In this document: in pieces, positions 1-8,175 of the stretch | Position numbering within the stretch: the stretch's first letter is position 1 | Layout: the number at the start of each line of letters is the position of its first letter | Source of the DNA: a virus | IMG/VR virus record: IMGVR_UViG_3300017782_000150 | Coordinates: 1 to 28,375 of that record | Reading direction: 5' to 3' (one strand) | Length of the DNA stretch: 28,375 nt | Made by a program: the position numbers and the translations under genes | The notes under the pieces: generated by a model | Seen by the model: the letters and a program-made list of their open reading frames with translations, nothing else | Database searches by the model: none | Told to the model about the DNA's origin: nothing

Positions 1-230
1 ACAACTCTCGTGTTGTAAGCAACAAACAATTCCTCTGCTGAATCTCTCTCACCCATAGTACGGATAGCCTCACTCGCACATCCAAAGCCTTCCATAATAG
101 CACCATCAGCTAATGCTCGTGTCTTTAGTTGGTCTACTGCATAGATGTAGTAGCTAATCTCGTTAAAGTTGATGTCGTTCTGTGAACCCCACCAAGTGCT
201 TCCGTATATTGCTCCGTAGCCGTTACCCAT
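1..230 (-). CDS. Hypothetical protein, 3' end cut by window edge
   Basis: The gene starts at an ATG at 230-228 and runs off the left edge, so only the first 76 residues are visible. The protein begins MGNGYGAIYGSTWWGSQ, rich in Gly, Tyr and Trp, followed by a more helical stretch. I recall short Gly/Tyr/Trp-rich starts of this kind near the tail-fibre end of Bacteroidota phage structural operons, but I cannot name a family. It is the most downstream gene seen in the head operon, and its ATG overlaps the stop of the 31-aa gene upstream within ATGGGTAA, so translation is probably coupled. The function is unknown. Confidence 0.7.
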   Translation of the reverse strand, partial: MGNGYGAIYGSTWWGSQNDINFNEISYYIYAVDQLKTRALADGAIMEGFGCASEAIRTMGERDSAEELFVAYNTRV

Positions 231-318
231 TTTTCTTATTCTTTTTCATGAGATACTTCTTTAACTTCTGGATGTTCTCCACTTTCGGTTTATAGGTTTG
301 CTTTACTATAAAACCCAT
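223..318 (-). CDS. Small basic protein, 31 aa
   Basis: A 31-codon reading frame that fills the space between the connector gene and the left-edge gene. Its ATG lies inside the last codons of the connector gene, and its stop overlaps the next ATG (ATGGGTAA), the linkage used repeatedly in this genome. The product is strongly basic: about ten lysines, including the C-terminal run LMKKNKKNG. It has no hydrophobic segment. It could be a small head component or a nucleic-acid-binding peptide, but nothing in the sequence decides this. It could also be a chance frame; the coupling at both ends argues for a real gene. Confidence 0.5.
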   Translation of the reverse strand: MGFIVKQTYKPKVENIQKLKKYLMKKNKKNG

Positions 319-806
319 CCGTTGAAGTTTTGATTCTTACTAGGGTACATATCATCATTAGATGAAGTGTTGTACTCTGGATATTTTGAGTTGTAGAATG
401 CCATATGATCTACAAATCTACGAGCATAATGCTCCGCAACATCTCTTTCTTTCTGTACTAAATAATCAAGATCCTCCTTCGTTACACTCTGACCATTCTC
501 TGATCCCTTAGTGTAGATGCCTCCATTTGCTACTTTAAAGTGGATATAAGGCAATATCTCTATTGCGGCATAGTGGATTACCATATCCTGAATATAGTTC
601 GTAAAAAGGCTTAAATAGTCTCCTGTTAAAGCATCACCATTTATATCACTTGCTATCTTATTGAATAGCTTAGTTCCTAAAACACTCTGAATATGGATAT
701 CCTGAGCGATCTTAATGAATTGAATCATCTGATCACGATCAACATTTCCGTTAATCCCTGTTCTCTTTATAACATCAGCAGGGCTGACAAATAGTATCTG
801 TGCCAT
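306..806 (-). CDS. Head-tail connector-like protein
   Basis: A 166-aa soluble, mostly helical protein directly downstream of portal (one base between the two genes). It starts MAQILFVSPADVIKRTGING, and the middle (about residues 70-90) is a helix with the pattern typical of small head-completion proteins. In Bacteroidota phages a protein of this size next to portal is usually annotated as a head-tail connector or gp6-like adaptor that closes the portal ring. The assignment rests on position, size and general resemblance; no catalytic motif is expected. The C-terminal 30 residues are polar (Asn, Ser, Tyr, Asp) and probably flexible. Confidence 0.55.
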   Translation of the reverse strand: MAQILFVSPADVIKRTGINGNVDRDQMIQFIKIAQDIHIQSVLGTKLFNKIASDINGDALTGDYLSLFTNYIQDMVIHYAAIEILPYIHFKVANGGIYTKGSENGQSVTKEDLDYLVQKERDVAEHYARRFVDHMAFYNSKYPEYNTSSNDDMYPSKNQNFNGWVL

Positions 807-807
807 A

Positions 808-2601
808 TTAGTTCAATTTTCCTCTGTTCGGCATATCAATAGGACGAGTATTTGCAGTATCATAATCCTTAGGATTGATCTTGCTCTGAGGAACACCTGC
901 TGCCGAAGCCTGTGAAGGTGCTACTTTCTTATCGTTCTCTAATGCCTCTGTCTCGCTCTTTGGTAAGAACTTACCTCCTGATCTCTTTCTAGTGTAAATT
1001 AATCGCTGCCATTTATGATGACAATACGCTCCTCCCTTATACTTGAAGATAGAATATGTGCTTCTTCCCTTAGGTGAGAATTGACCATTAACTCCAGAGA
1101 AACTCATTTGATTGATATCCTCTTTTCTATAGACCTTCCCTGAATCAGACAATCCAACCATCTCAACACAGAATGTTCTTGAGTTATCACTTAATGATCC
1201 TGAATACTTATAGCGAATCTTAAACATACCTGCATCTCCTGAAGATCTCTCCTCAGCATCGCCATATGAAGAAACTGCAGCCATGTTCACAGAAGTGATA
1301 GCCTCTATGATCTGATCTTCATTATCTGGATCTAAGACATCCTGCACAGCAGTTAATTCCCATTCCTCTTCATTGACATCTTCTCCCTTATCTGCAAGGT
1401 ATTCTAACCATTCCTTTTCATCCTCTTTCGTGAACTCAGGATTTGCAGCCATCTTGATTCCTGTTTCTTCCTCTATCACTTCCTGATCATCTACATCCTC
1501 AACCTCTGTAAACTCTAATGGAGCAAGAGTCTTGAAGTATAGATTCAAAGAAACATTATTGAAAGCTAAAATCTGATTTAAGGCATCTATCACCTGATTC
1601 TGCTTAGGTCTGATCACGCTATTATCAAACAAAGTGAATGCAGTCTTAATCTCATCAGCATTATTACCTAATCCTGTCTGATCCTTAACACCAAATAACA
1701 TAGGGCTAGTGATTCTATGACCTACCAAAACCTTTTGTTGTGATTCTCTGGAAAGGAACTCATATTGATTATGAGCATCTGATAACTGAACAGGCTCAAT
1801 AGAAGCAGCAGTATCCGCTGAATCATTAAAGGAAAGAATGAACTTCCCTGCATTGCTTGATCCTCCCCACTTCTGCTTAATCTGAGACTCAATGTTATCT
1901 CTTTCCTCCATAGGTGGAACTCCATTATTGAAGTTCACAATCATGGAAGGAGCAAGTCCGTTCTTGATGTTATTGATATGATAGTTGGCTACCTCTCCCT
2001 CTAACTCTGCATAAGGTAATGCACCTTGATAATCAACAGGGGAATAATAGTAAGAGCCACTGCGATAAGGTCTGAAGTATAAGATCTCAACTTTATCTCC
2101 TTGTGAGCCATAACCAAAAGCAGGAATGCGATCAACACCTTTTTTACTTCTAACCTCATCCCAATTATAAGCATAGTAATATGCCTCAACTTCTCCCTCT
2201 TCATTACATTTCTCTGATCTAAGAGTCTCTACAGGCATATGATACACCTCAACAATCTTACTCTTATTCTGATTATAGATCAACTGAAAAGCACCATTGC
2301 CTAGCATATAGTAATCATTGATTACTTTCTTCAACTCCTGATCCTTGATCAACTTTCTCAACTGAAGATATCCTTCTGGATTCTTACCTGAATCTGTAGC
2401 ATCAATACCTTGCCCAAAGATCATGTCAATGATTCCAGAGGTTACTGCATTGTTTGTAGGAGATCCATTGAATCTATCTATCAGGTATTGAAAATAATCA
2501 TTATCATCTCCATATTCTACCCAACCCTTTCTTGCGTTTTCACTTACAACAGGGCTAGTATAACTAGATAGTTGCACAAACTTGAACTGACTATTCTCCA
2601 T
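808..2601 (-). CDS. Portal protein with C-terminal extension domain
   Basis: A 597-aa protein. Residues 1 to about 365 look like a phage portal: an N-terminal segment with YGDDNDYFQYLIDRFNGS, a central alpha/beta region, and a stretch around residues 280-345 (EFLSRESQQKVLVGHRITSP, then a Gly-Leu-Gly-Asn-Asn loop) that I associate with HK97-type portals of Bacteroidota phages. The portal forms the dodecameric DNA gate at one capsid vertex and docks terminase. Residues 366-597 are additional: an acidic helical linker, then a compact domain at about 455-540 with RTFC (475-478), YRKEDI and GGAYCHHKW (523-531). The Cys and His residues there could bind metal. The start overlaps the 118-aa gene by 11 bases. 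Portal identity is likely; the role of the extension is unknown. Confidence 0.85.
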   Translation of the reverse strand: MENSQFKFVQLSSYTSPVVSENARKGWVEYGDDNDYFQYLIDRFNGSPTNNAVTSGIIDMIFGQGIDATDSGKNPEGYLQLRKLIKDQELKKVINDYYMLGNGAFQLIYNQNKSKIVEVYHMPVETLRSEKCNEEGEVEAYYYAYNWDEVRSKKGVDRIPAFGYGSQGDKVEILYFRPYRSGSYYYSPVDYQGALPYAELEGEVANYHINNIKNGLAPSMIVNFNNGVPPMEERDNIESQIKQKWGGSSNAGKFILSFNDSADTAASIEPVQLSDAHNQYEFLSRESQQKVLVGHRITSPMLFGVKDQTGLGNNADEIKTAFTLFDNSVIRPKQNQVIDALNQILAFNNVSLNLYFKTLAPLEFTEVEDVDDQEVIEEETGIKMAANPEFTKEDEKEWLEYLADKGEDVNEEEWELTAVQDVLDPDNEDQIIEAITSVNMAAVSSYGDAEERSSGDAGMFKIRYKYSGSLSDNSRTFCVEMVGLSDSGKVYRKEDINQMSFSGVNGQFSPKGRSTYSIFKYKGGAYCHHKWQRLIYTRKRSGGKFLPKSETEALENDKKVAPSQASAAGVPQSKINPKDYDTANTRPIDMPNRGKLN

Positions 2602-2947
2602 AAATCTTAAACTCGTTATCCATCGTTTTCTCTGTTATAGCTAACTTAGGTTGATAAGTTGCTACTGAAGATCCTGAAGGAAGGATATACATCTTGTCTT
2701 GTGAAAGTAGTTTGATTTTCTCCACTTCCCAAATCTTGACAACATAAAAACTCTCTGCTACTAAAGCGGAAACATTATAAGAGAAGGTTAGCACCTTTCT
2801 GAAGTCATCATATGATCCAGAGATTGCTGCATCTACTTTCTCTACTCTTTGATCCTCAGATATAATCTCTATCTCAAAAGACTCTGTTGTAAAGTCCCTG
2901 AGATACATCTTGATCTGAGCCGTTGTATTTTCTTTTACAATTATCAT
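2591..2947 (-). CDS. Hypothetical structural protein, 118 aa
   Basis: A beta-rich soluble protein with no transmembrane segment, first gene after the terminator that follows the tail-tube gene. It begins MIIVKENTTAQIKMYLRDF and alternates hydrophobic and polar residues throughout, which suggests a beta-sandwich. I do not recognise a named family. Position at the head of the portal/connector block and a length near 120 aa would fit a capsid decoration or head-fibre-like protein, but this is inference from context only. The ATG lies 74 bases downstream of the terminator, leaving room for a promoter, but no clear TAnnTTTG box is visible. Confidence 0.65.
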   Translation of the reverse strand: MIIVKENTTAQIKMYLRDFTTESFEIEIISEDQRVEKVDAAISGSYDDFRKVLTFSYNVSALVAESFYVVKIWEVEKIKLLSQDKMYILPSGSSVATYQPKLAITEKTMDNEFKIYGE

Positions 2948-3005
2948 CTAATTATAAAACCCAAAAGGAATATAATGGTTACATTTGCATAGTTCATCTC
3001 TCTTA

Positions 3006-3020
3006 GGTAGCATTGCTACC
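3006..3020. repeat. Perfect inverted repeat GGTAGC-ATT-GCTACC
   Basis: Six perfect base pairs around a three-base centre, located just beyond the T-run of the strong terminator when read in the gene direction. It has no T-run of its own on the minus strand, so it is unlikely to terminate. It could extend the folded 3' end, or act as a binding site or processing hairpin between tail tube and the 118-aa gene. Confidence 0.5.
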
Positions 3021-3052
3021 AAAAAAGAAGCCCCTCCGTAATGGAAGGGCTT
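3021..3052 (-). terminator. Rho-independent terminator after tail-tube gene
   Basis: On the minus strand the ten-base arms AAGCCCTTCC and GGAGGGGCTT pair with one G-U and a five-base loop, followed by CTTTTTT. The plus strand also ends in six T, so the hairpin could stop transcription in both directions. It lies 25 bases past the tail-tube stop codon and separates the capsid/tube block from the portal block. Confidence 0.85.
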
Positions 3053-3076
3053 TTTTGATTGTATTAAGATCAGATC

Positions 3077-3601
3077 TTAGATGTCAGAAATAACTGCAGC
3101 TTCAGCAGTAATCGTAGCATCTATGAAGTTCGCAGGGATCTTCTCCTGTGCCGTAAACACCAAAGTATAACCACTCATATCTCCCATTGCAGCACCTGTT
3201 ACGATTGTACCACCTGAAATATCAGCACCATAGTCCAAGCCCATCATGAACTTGTTTCCGTTGTTATCCTCTACAACTACATGAGGACGAGCATAAGCAA
3301 GTAGTTTCAATTGGTTGTGAGTTTGCTTAGATAGTTTTTTGAAGTTTAGATTCAAAGTTTGCTCAAAGAAAGTAGTACCATTCTCACGAGAAGATGTTAC
3401 CGCCTGTTCAAAACTTGAGTTCCCTTTTACTTGAAACTTATACCAATCAGCATCACCGCCAATTGCATCAATCACATCGGTATCTGAACCATCATATGTG
3501 ATAGCACCTAATGTACCGAAGTCCGCAAAGTATACTGCCGTGATACCACCAACAACATCTTTACAGGGTTCGTTTCTTCCTTTTGTTAATAGACAAGCCA
3601 T
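3077..3601 (-). CDS. Major tail tube-like structural protein
   Basis: A 174-aa beta-rich protein starting MACLLTKGRNEPCKD. The body has the mix expected of a tail-tube subunit: short beta strands, SRENGTTFFEQTL, a KLLAYARPHVVVEDNNG strand-turn, then a Gly-rich GGTIVTGAAMGDMSGYTLVF segment near residues 130-150. I recall near-identical motif order in Bacteroidota phage proteins annotated as tail or structural proteins. Tail-tube monomers stack as hexameric rings around the tape measure. Here the gene sits between the capsid and portal genes, away from the tape measure, and is bounded on both sides by terminators, as if separately dosed. A capsid-associated role is the main alternative. Confidence 0.6.
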   Translation of the reverse strand: MACLLTKGRNEPCKDVVGGITAVYFADFGTLGAITYDGSDTDVIDAIGGDADWYKFQVKGNSSFEQAVTSSRENGTTFFEQTLNLNFKKLSKQTHNQLKLLAYARPHVVVEDNNGNKFMMGLDYGADISGGTIVTGAAMGDMSGYTLVFTAQEKIPANFIDATITAEAAVISDI

Positions 3602-3613
3602 ATATTTTTTATT

Positions 3614-3650
3614 AAAAAAGGGCAGACAAGCACTAGCCTACCTGCCCCTT
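3614..3650 (-). terminator. Terminator/attenuator between capsid and tail-tube genes
   Basis: On the minus strand AAGGGGCAG pairs with CTGCCCTTT (nine pairs, one G-U) around a 16-base loop, running into TTTTTT. It ends only about 12 bases before the tail-tube ATG. There is no room for a promoter between, so it most likely reduces transcription past the capsid gene (leaky terminator) or protects the 3' end of capsid mRNA. Confidence 0.75.
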
Positions 3651-3671
3651 AATTATTAATTAAACTACTTC

Positions 3672-4598
3672 TTAAGTGTAGTATACGATGTCAGCACCAA
3701 TACCGATCTGAACACCTGCAGTAAAACGCATTACCACACGAACATTCTGCGAACCATCAATGTCAGCCATATCAATAAGTTTCACTTCGTTATGGTCAGC
3801 TAACAAACCTGTACCGAAGAACAAGTTGCTCTTCTGAGCAGCTACCATATCGTTGTTAGCCATACCTGGACATACGAACAACTTAACACCATCAAAAGCT
3901 AGATCGCTTCCGTTGAACCAAGTAGTACCTTCGTTATTCACACCATTAGCACCAAGACCTGAAGCACCGAATCCACCTAATGCACGAACATAAGCACGAG
4001 CAACATTAGATGCTACATAGATGTAAAGATCTTCTTTTCCGTATACTGCGGTTGGGATAGCATCAACTACTTTACCCAATTCAGTAATAACATTTGCAGC
4101 AGTTACAGCAGTACCTGTTACATCTATTACAGTTCCATCTGCAGCCAATAATTTAGTGATACCATCAAACTCACCTGCAGTAGCATTAGTACCATTCCAG
4201 ATGTTTTGTTCCATCTTCTGAGCAACTTTAGCAGCAACATGACCGATCAAGTAGTCAGAGAAGTTAGAAGGTAATTCATCAAAAGCAGAGTAACCCATTG
4301 AGATTGCTTCCCAATCGCTTACAAAGTCGCTCTTACACAACTCAAGGTTCACTTGGAACTCCTCAGGAGTAAGAACCTTCTCAGCAAGAGTCAATGTAGA
4401 AGTATCAGTAAAATCGCAAGTTGAATCCTTAACGATTGCATCCAAAGACAAAGTCTTTAGTACCTCTTTGTACTTTACATTAGGTTTGATAGTAATACCG
4501 CCACCCTCAAGTGTATCGGCACTTAATAATGCAGCAGAAACATATTTCCCTGCAAATTCACCAGCATATGTGGTAGTAATTGAAGTGGTTGTAGCCAT
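3672..4598 (-). CDS. Major capsid protein (HK97 fold)
   Basis: A 308-aa protein, Ala/Thr/Gly-rich, with the layout of HK97-type capsid subunits in Bacteroidota phages: a mobile N-terminal arm (MATTTSITTTYAGEFAGKY), a helical stretch that includes the polar Cys residues around residues 60-90, a spine-helix region with EQNIWNGTNATAGEFDGIT near residue 135, and a C-terminal half with FVCPGMANNDMVAAQKSNLF and a final strand IGIGADIVYYT. Order protease - scaffold - capsid is canonical and supports the call. A strong hairpin-terminator follows, typical of genes whose transcript must be abundant. The scaffold gene ends 17 bases upstream, so the two share a transcript. Confidence 0.88.
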   Translation of the reverse strand: MATTTSITTTYAGEFAGKYVSAALLSADTLEGGGITIKPNVKYKEVLKTLSLDAIVKDSTCDFTDTSTLTLAEKVLTPEEFQVNLELCKSDFVSDWEAISMGYSAFDELPSNFSDYLIGHVAAKVAQKMEQNIWNGTNATAGEFDGITKLLAADGTVIDVTGTAVTAANVITELGKVVDAIPTAVYGKEDLYIYVASNVARAYVRALGGFGASGLGANGVNNEGTTWFNGSDLAFDGVKLFVCPGMANNDMVAAQKSNLFFGTGLLADHNEVKLIDMADIDGSQNVRVVMRFTAGVQIGIGADIVYYT

Positions 4599-4615
4599 TT
4601 TTCTTCTTTATTTAA

Positions 4616-5248
4616 TTATGATAACTTACTTAAAACACGAGCCAAAGAATCTTTGCGACCTTTATTCGCAAACTTGTGCATCTCTGGTTTCTTTTCTACA
4701 GGAGCAGCAGCGACCTTCTTAGCAGCAGGTACTTCATCAGCACTCATCTCTACCTTCTCCTCAACTACCTCTTCAGTAGCTTCTTCATTCATTTGAACCT
4801 CTTCAGAAACTTCATCAGCAGATTGCTCTTCCTTAGGCATCATAGCTGCGATCATTTCCTTAACCTCGTCAATAGCAGCAGTGAACTCTTCTTTGCTTAC
4901 ATATGACATCTCTTCCTCTTCCATAACTTCCTCTGTTGCTTCTTCTTCAACAACTTCTTCAGCAGCACCAGCCTCTTTGATCTCGTAGATTACACCCTCT
5001 TCTTCAATACAAAGAATGCGACCATCTTCTAACTCATGCTCTCCAACAGGAGCAGCTACCTTCTCTTCATCTTCGCCAATAAGGAAAACATTCTCACCTG
5101 CTTCAAACGCTTCTGCTTCTACTACAACACCTCCTGCGAGTTTCATTGTAGCCATTTCAACTTTCACTTCTTCCTGAACTTCAGGAGCAGCATCTTCACT
5201 AGGTGTAAGAGCCATCTCAATCTTTTTGAATACTTCTTGTAGATTCAT
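4616..5248 (-). CDS. Scaffold protein, strongly acidic
   Basis: A 210-aa protein dominated by Glu and Ala, lying between the protease and the major capsid gene, the standard scaffold position. Residues 30-95 form a predicted small beta domain (LAGGVVVEAEAFEAGENVFL, then EHELEDGRILCIEEEGVIYE), which I recall from scaffold-type proteins of Bacteroidota phages. Residues 95-175 are Glu-rich repeats (EEVVEEEATEEV, EEATEEVVEEKVE), and the C-terminal 40 residues are basic (AAKKVAAAPVEKKPEMHK) and would be the part that binds capsid subunits. Scaffold directs shell assembly and is normally cut up by the protease. The call combines composition and position. Confidence 0.75.
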   Translation of the reverse strand: MNLQEVFKKIEMALTPSEDAAPEVQEEVKVEMATMKLAGGVVVEAEAFEAGENVFLIGEDEEKVAAPVGEHELEDGRILCIEEEGVIYEIKEAGAAEEVVEEEATEEVMEEEEMSYVSKEEFTAAIDEVKEMIAAMMPKEEQSADEVSEEVQMNEEATEEVVEEKVEMSADEVPAAKKVAAAPVEKKPEMHKFANKGRKDSLARVLSKLS

Positions 5249-5300
5249 TTTTCTGAACTTTTCTAATTAAACAACGATTTATTACAATTTTGGGTCATTT

Positions 5301-6257
5301 TCAAATCTGATCCAATTCCTTTAATTTACTCTCTGCCCATCTCTTAGCACTTAAACCACCCCACAGCATATAGCTAATATAACCACAAGAAGTGGTATCT
5401 CCTTCATCGTAATACTCTTGCGCTCTGCTTAGGTAACTATACATACGCTTAATGGTAGATACTGATACAGGCTGTTTCTGTGCTAACTGCTGTGCTCTAA
5501 CTTTACCCACTTGAGTAGCGCACTTGTTGCCTTGCTTCTCATTAAGGGCAATTCCCTTTTTTGCATTGTTAGATACTGAATCAGGATAATCTCTGTATGA
5601 TTCAAGGTCCAATTTTTTTCCATTCTTGTACCTCTTATCGTTTTTAATAACACCTTTGGTCAGTCCCAATAGATAAAGTGAAAGTAGGTGCTCTCCTTCT
5701 TCTTGCTCAATTCTTGATAGTTCTGTATTGATTTCAATAGCTGATTCTCGCTGTAAGAACCATCCTTCAATGCTAAAGCCTTTGACTTTACCGCTCTTGA
5801 CATATTCGTTCCAAATATCTTCGTTATTAACTTTCATTGAAACCATCCAAGTTCCCACAGGATACTCTAAGCCATATGCTCTGCTCTTATCTTTTTCAGG
5901 ATCTTCAATGATCCAACTCTCAACCAATGATAAGCCTGAGATCTTTTCCTGATGCTCTAGCGTAGCGTTTCCCTGCTTACCATTCATCAAATATAATTCA
6001 GAGGCTCTCTTTATCGTTTCCTTCGTAAAGAATACATAATACTCCTGATCACCATCCACTCTATAGATCGGCTTCTCTGGAATCATAGCAGCACCCATCA
6101 GAATCTTCTTCTCCTGATCTATCTCCTTAAATTCAAACTTGTGATCCTTACTCATTGTGATAAAGTCCTCCTCAATAGCAGGATGCTCCACAATGGAGAT
6201 TGCATCTATACCATGAAGGAGTTTCTCCTCATCTAACACTAATTCAAAAAACTTCAT
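5301..6257 (-). CDS. Prohead protease (XkdF-like) with extra C-terminal domain
   Basis: A 318-aa protein. Residues 1-170 match the XkdF-like phage serine protease pattern: MKFFELVLDEEKLLHGIDAI, a strand pair MGAAMIPEKPIYRV, a candidate catalytic His in ATLEHQEK and a candidate nucleophile Ser in KGFSIEGWF. This protease matures the procapsid by trimming scaffold and capsid subunits. Residues about 205-318 form a second module with YPDSVSNNAKKGIALNE, KCATQVGKVRAQQLAQ, IKRMYSYLSRAQEYYDEGDT and CGYISYMLWGG. I recall this module attached to structural proteins in many Bacteroidota phages, but its function is not known to me. The gene begins two bases past the tape-measure stop. Confidence 0.75.
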   Translation of the reverse strand: MKFFELVLDEEKLLHGIDAISIVEHPAIEEDFITMSKDHKFEFKEIDQEKKILMGAAMIPEKPIYRVDGDQEYYVFFTKETIKRASELYLMNGKQGNATLEHQEKISGLSLVESWIIEDPEKDKSRAYGLEYPVGTWMVSMKVNNEDIWNEYVKSGKVKGFSIEGWFLQRESAIEINTELSRIEQEEGEHLLSLYLLGLTKGVIKNDKRYKNGKKLDLESYRDYPDSVSNNAKKGIALNEKQGNKCATQVGKVRAQQLAQKQPVSVSTIKRMYSYLSRAQEYYDEGDTTSCGYISYMLWGGLSAKRWAESKLKELDQI

Positions 6258-6259
6258 AT

Positions 6260-8053
6260 CTATCCTATTGTTGCCGTTTCCTTTATTTTTCTATCCATCT
6301 TCTCAGCAGTCTGCACATCCTGATTAACCACATACGCTCTCACAGGAGATCTATCTAATGACTGACTGATCTGATTACCTAGATCTGATGCCTGAGTGTC
6401 AAACGATAATCTAGGGTTTATACTAGGTACTGATACCTGTGGTCTAGGTGTTGATCCTCCTCCTGCCGTTGCAGGAATCTTAGTGGCGTATATCTTTCTG
6501 ATAGATGCAATACCTGAAGCAACCACCCCTGCCGCAGCAATTGGTCCTGCAATACCTCCCTGACCTAATGCCTTTGTGGCACCTAAGTAAGTATTGATTA
6601 CTGCCTGAGCAGCACTTATAGCCTTACCACTCGCTGCATCCTTACCTGCTAATTCACTTAAAGATCCTAGTGCTCCTGATATAGCACCTAATGTAGCTTC
6701 CTGAACCGCTTTGTCATCTGCTGCTTTCTTCTTTTTACGATCAGAATCCTCTTTGTCGTATTTAGCATTGATCTTATTAATCTCTTCTGCTTGAGCAGTT
6801 ACTAGATTCGTTGTATCAATACCATATTTCTCAGCCTCCTCAATAAGTGCCTGATACTTATCCTTCGCTTTCATCAACTCCAGATCCTGCGCTCCTAAAG
6901 TAGCCTCAAGGATTTTCTGTCTTGCTTCGGCTTCTGCTTTTATAGCCTCTTGTTCGGCTGCTGCACTCTCAGCATTTGTTTTATCTATCTCTGCTTGGAT
7001 AGCCTTTTCTTCTGCTTCCTGTTGTTTCTTAGCAGCTACAATCTGAGATGTTACTAACTTCTGCTTTGTTAATTTAGCAGTCTCAAGGTTTATCAACTTA
7101 GCCTTTAATGCAGCCTCTTCATCTAGATCTTCCTTTGTGCTTTTTGATAAAGCATTTTCAGCAACCTTAGCATCGTATCTTAACTTAGCTGCTTCAATCT
7201 CCTTGTTAGTTATCTCATCCTCTAACTGACCTGCTTGTTCTAGAAATGCTATGCGCTCCTCAGCAGTAAATAATTCCTTATTAACGGCTTTCTCTAAAAG
7301 ATCCGCACGAGTTCTATTTGCCTTTGCTCTTTCAACAATTAATGCTCTTTCTTTCTTATCTGCTGCTGCTCTCTTGTCTGCAATCTGACCTGCTATGACT
7401 GCCTCTCTCTGAAGTTCAGCAATGAACTCTCCTGTTTTGTTAGTAGCATCAGCAATCTTATCTGTAACATTCTCTACACCTAACGCAACCTTTCCTGCTG
7501 CATCTGCTGCTACTTTTCCTGCCTCTTTAAACTTTCCTTTAAAAGCAAGGCTTATAGCCTTACCCACCGCAGGGATAAACTCTACAATACCCTCTATTCT
7601 GTTCTGGATATTCTCCTTTATAAGATTCCCAAAATCTATTAGGGCTTGTTTAGGATTCTCAAATGCTGATATCAACTTCTCTCCTAAGTCAGCGAGAATA
7701 TCAACTAAGTTTCCTGTAATTGATCCGATCACTCCCATGATCTTAGCAAACTTGTTTTGCCCTTCCTCACTTGAAGTGAATGCCTTTCCTAAGGCTACTA
7801 CCGCAATGACAATAGCACCAATCCCTGTTGCAGCAATAGCAACCTTCAGAGACTTCATAGCCATTACACCTTTCTTCGCTCCTGATACTACACCCTTGAA
7901 TCCTGAGATAGCACCGCCTGTCATCTTATCTAGAGATCCTGATAGTCCGCTTGTTGCCTCTGAAGCACCATCAATGCTATTACTAACATCATCAATGCCC
8001 TTCTTAGCACCTTTAGAATTTACATTGATCTCTATCTCTTTCTTAACTGCCAT
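6260..8053 (-). CDS. Tail tape-measure protein
   Basis: A 597-aa protein with tape-measure architecture: a helical start, a hydrophobic Gly/Ala-rich segment at about residues 70-92 (VAIAATGIGAIVIAVVALG), a long Lys/Glu/Ala coiled coil from about 200 to 440, then a second hydrophobic helical region at 455-515 and a polar tail. Tape measures set tail length and are ejected with the DNA. Using the rule of about 0.15 nm per residue, the tail would be near 90 nm, a short to medium siphovirus tail. The 47-aa upstream gene overlaps its start by 22 bases. The role is clear from composition, length and neighbours. Confidence 0.82.
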   Translation of the reverse strand: MAVKKEIEINVNSKGAKKGIDDVSNSIDGASEATSGLSGSLDKMTGGAISGFKGVVSGAKKGVMAMKSLKVAIAATGIGAIVIAVVALGKAFTSSEEGQNKFAKIMGVIGSITGNLVDILADLGEKLISAFENPKQALIDFGNLIKENIQNRIEGIVEFIPAVGKAISLAFKGKFKEAGKVAADAAGKVALGVENVTDKIADATNKTGEFIAELQREAVIAGQIADKRAAADKKERALIVERAKANRTRADLLEKAVNKELFTAEERIAFLEQAGQLEDEITNKEIEAAKLRYDAKVAENALSKSTKEDLDEEAALKAKLINLETAKLTKQKLVTSQIVAAKKQQEAEEKAIQAEIDKTNAESAAAEQEAIKAEAEARQKILEATLGAQDLELMKAKDKYQALIEEAEKYGIDTTNLVTAQAEEINKINAKYDKEDSDRKKKKAADDKAVQEATLGAISGALGSLSELAGKDAASGKAISAAQAVINTYLGATKALGQGGIAGPIAAAGVVASGIASIRKIYATKIPATAGGGSTPRPQVSVPSINPRLSFDTQASDLGNQISQSLDRSPVRAYVVNQDVQTAEKMDRKIKETATIG

Positions 8054-8175
8054 CTGATTTGTTCTTTAGCTTCACTCCATTTAGTGATAATCTTCCACTC
8101 CCCTTTTGCTATACTCGTATCCTGATCAATAGCATCTGTTTTCTGAAGTTGCTCAATTATAAAACCCAACTCCAT
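8032..8175 (-). CDS. Small protein between tail and tape-measure genes, 47 aa
   Basis: The ATG at 8175-8173 overlaps the stop of the 663-aa tail gene as TGATG, and its own stop lies 22 bases inside the tape-measure gene in another frame. The predicted product is polar and helical, with Trp residues (GEWKIITKWSEAKEQIRW), and has no membrane segment. It fills what would otherwise be a 122-base gap. The tight coupling on both sides suggests a translated gene, perhaps a small tail assembly factor, but there is no family evidence. Confidence 0.55.
   Translation of the reverse strand: MELGFIIEQLQKTDAIDQDTSIAKGEWKIITKWSEAKEQIRWQLRKR

Noticed and set aside
7422-8057. Long plus-strand open frame (211 codons) opposite the tape-measure gene
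   Set aside because: It is antisense to a well-supported coiled-coil gene; its Ser/Pro/Ile-rich composition is what a reversed Ala/Lys/Glu-rich gene gives, and there is no promoter or neighbour on that strand.
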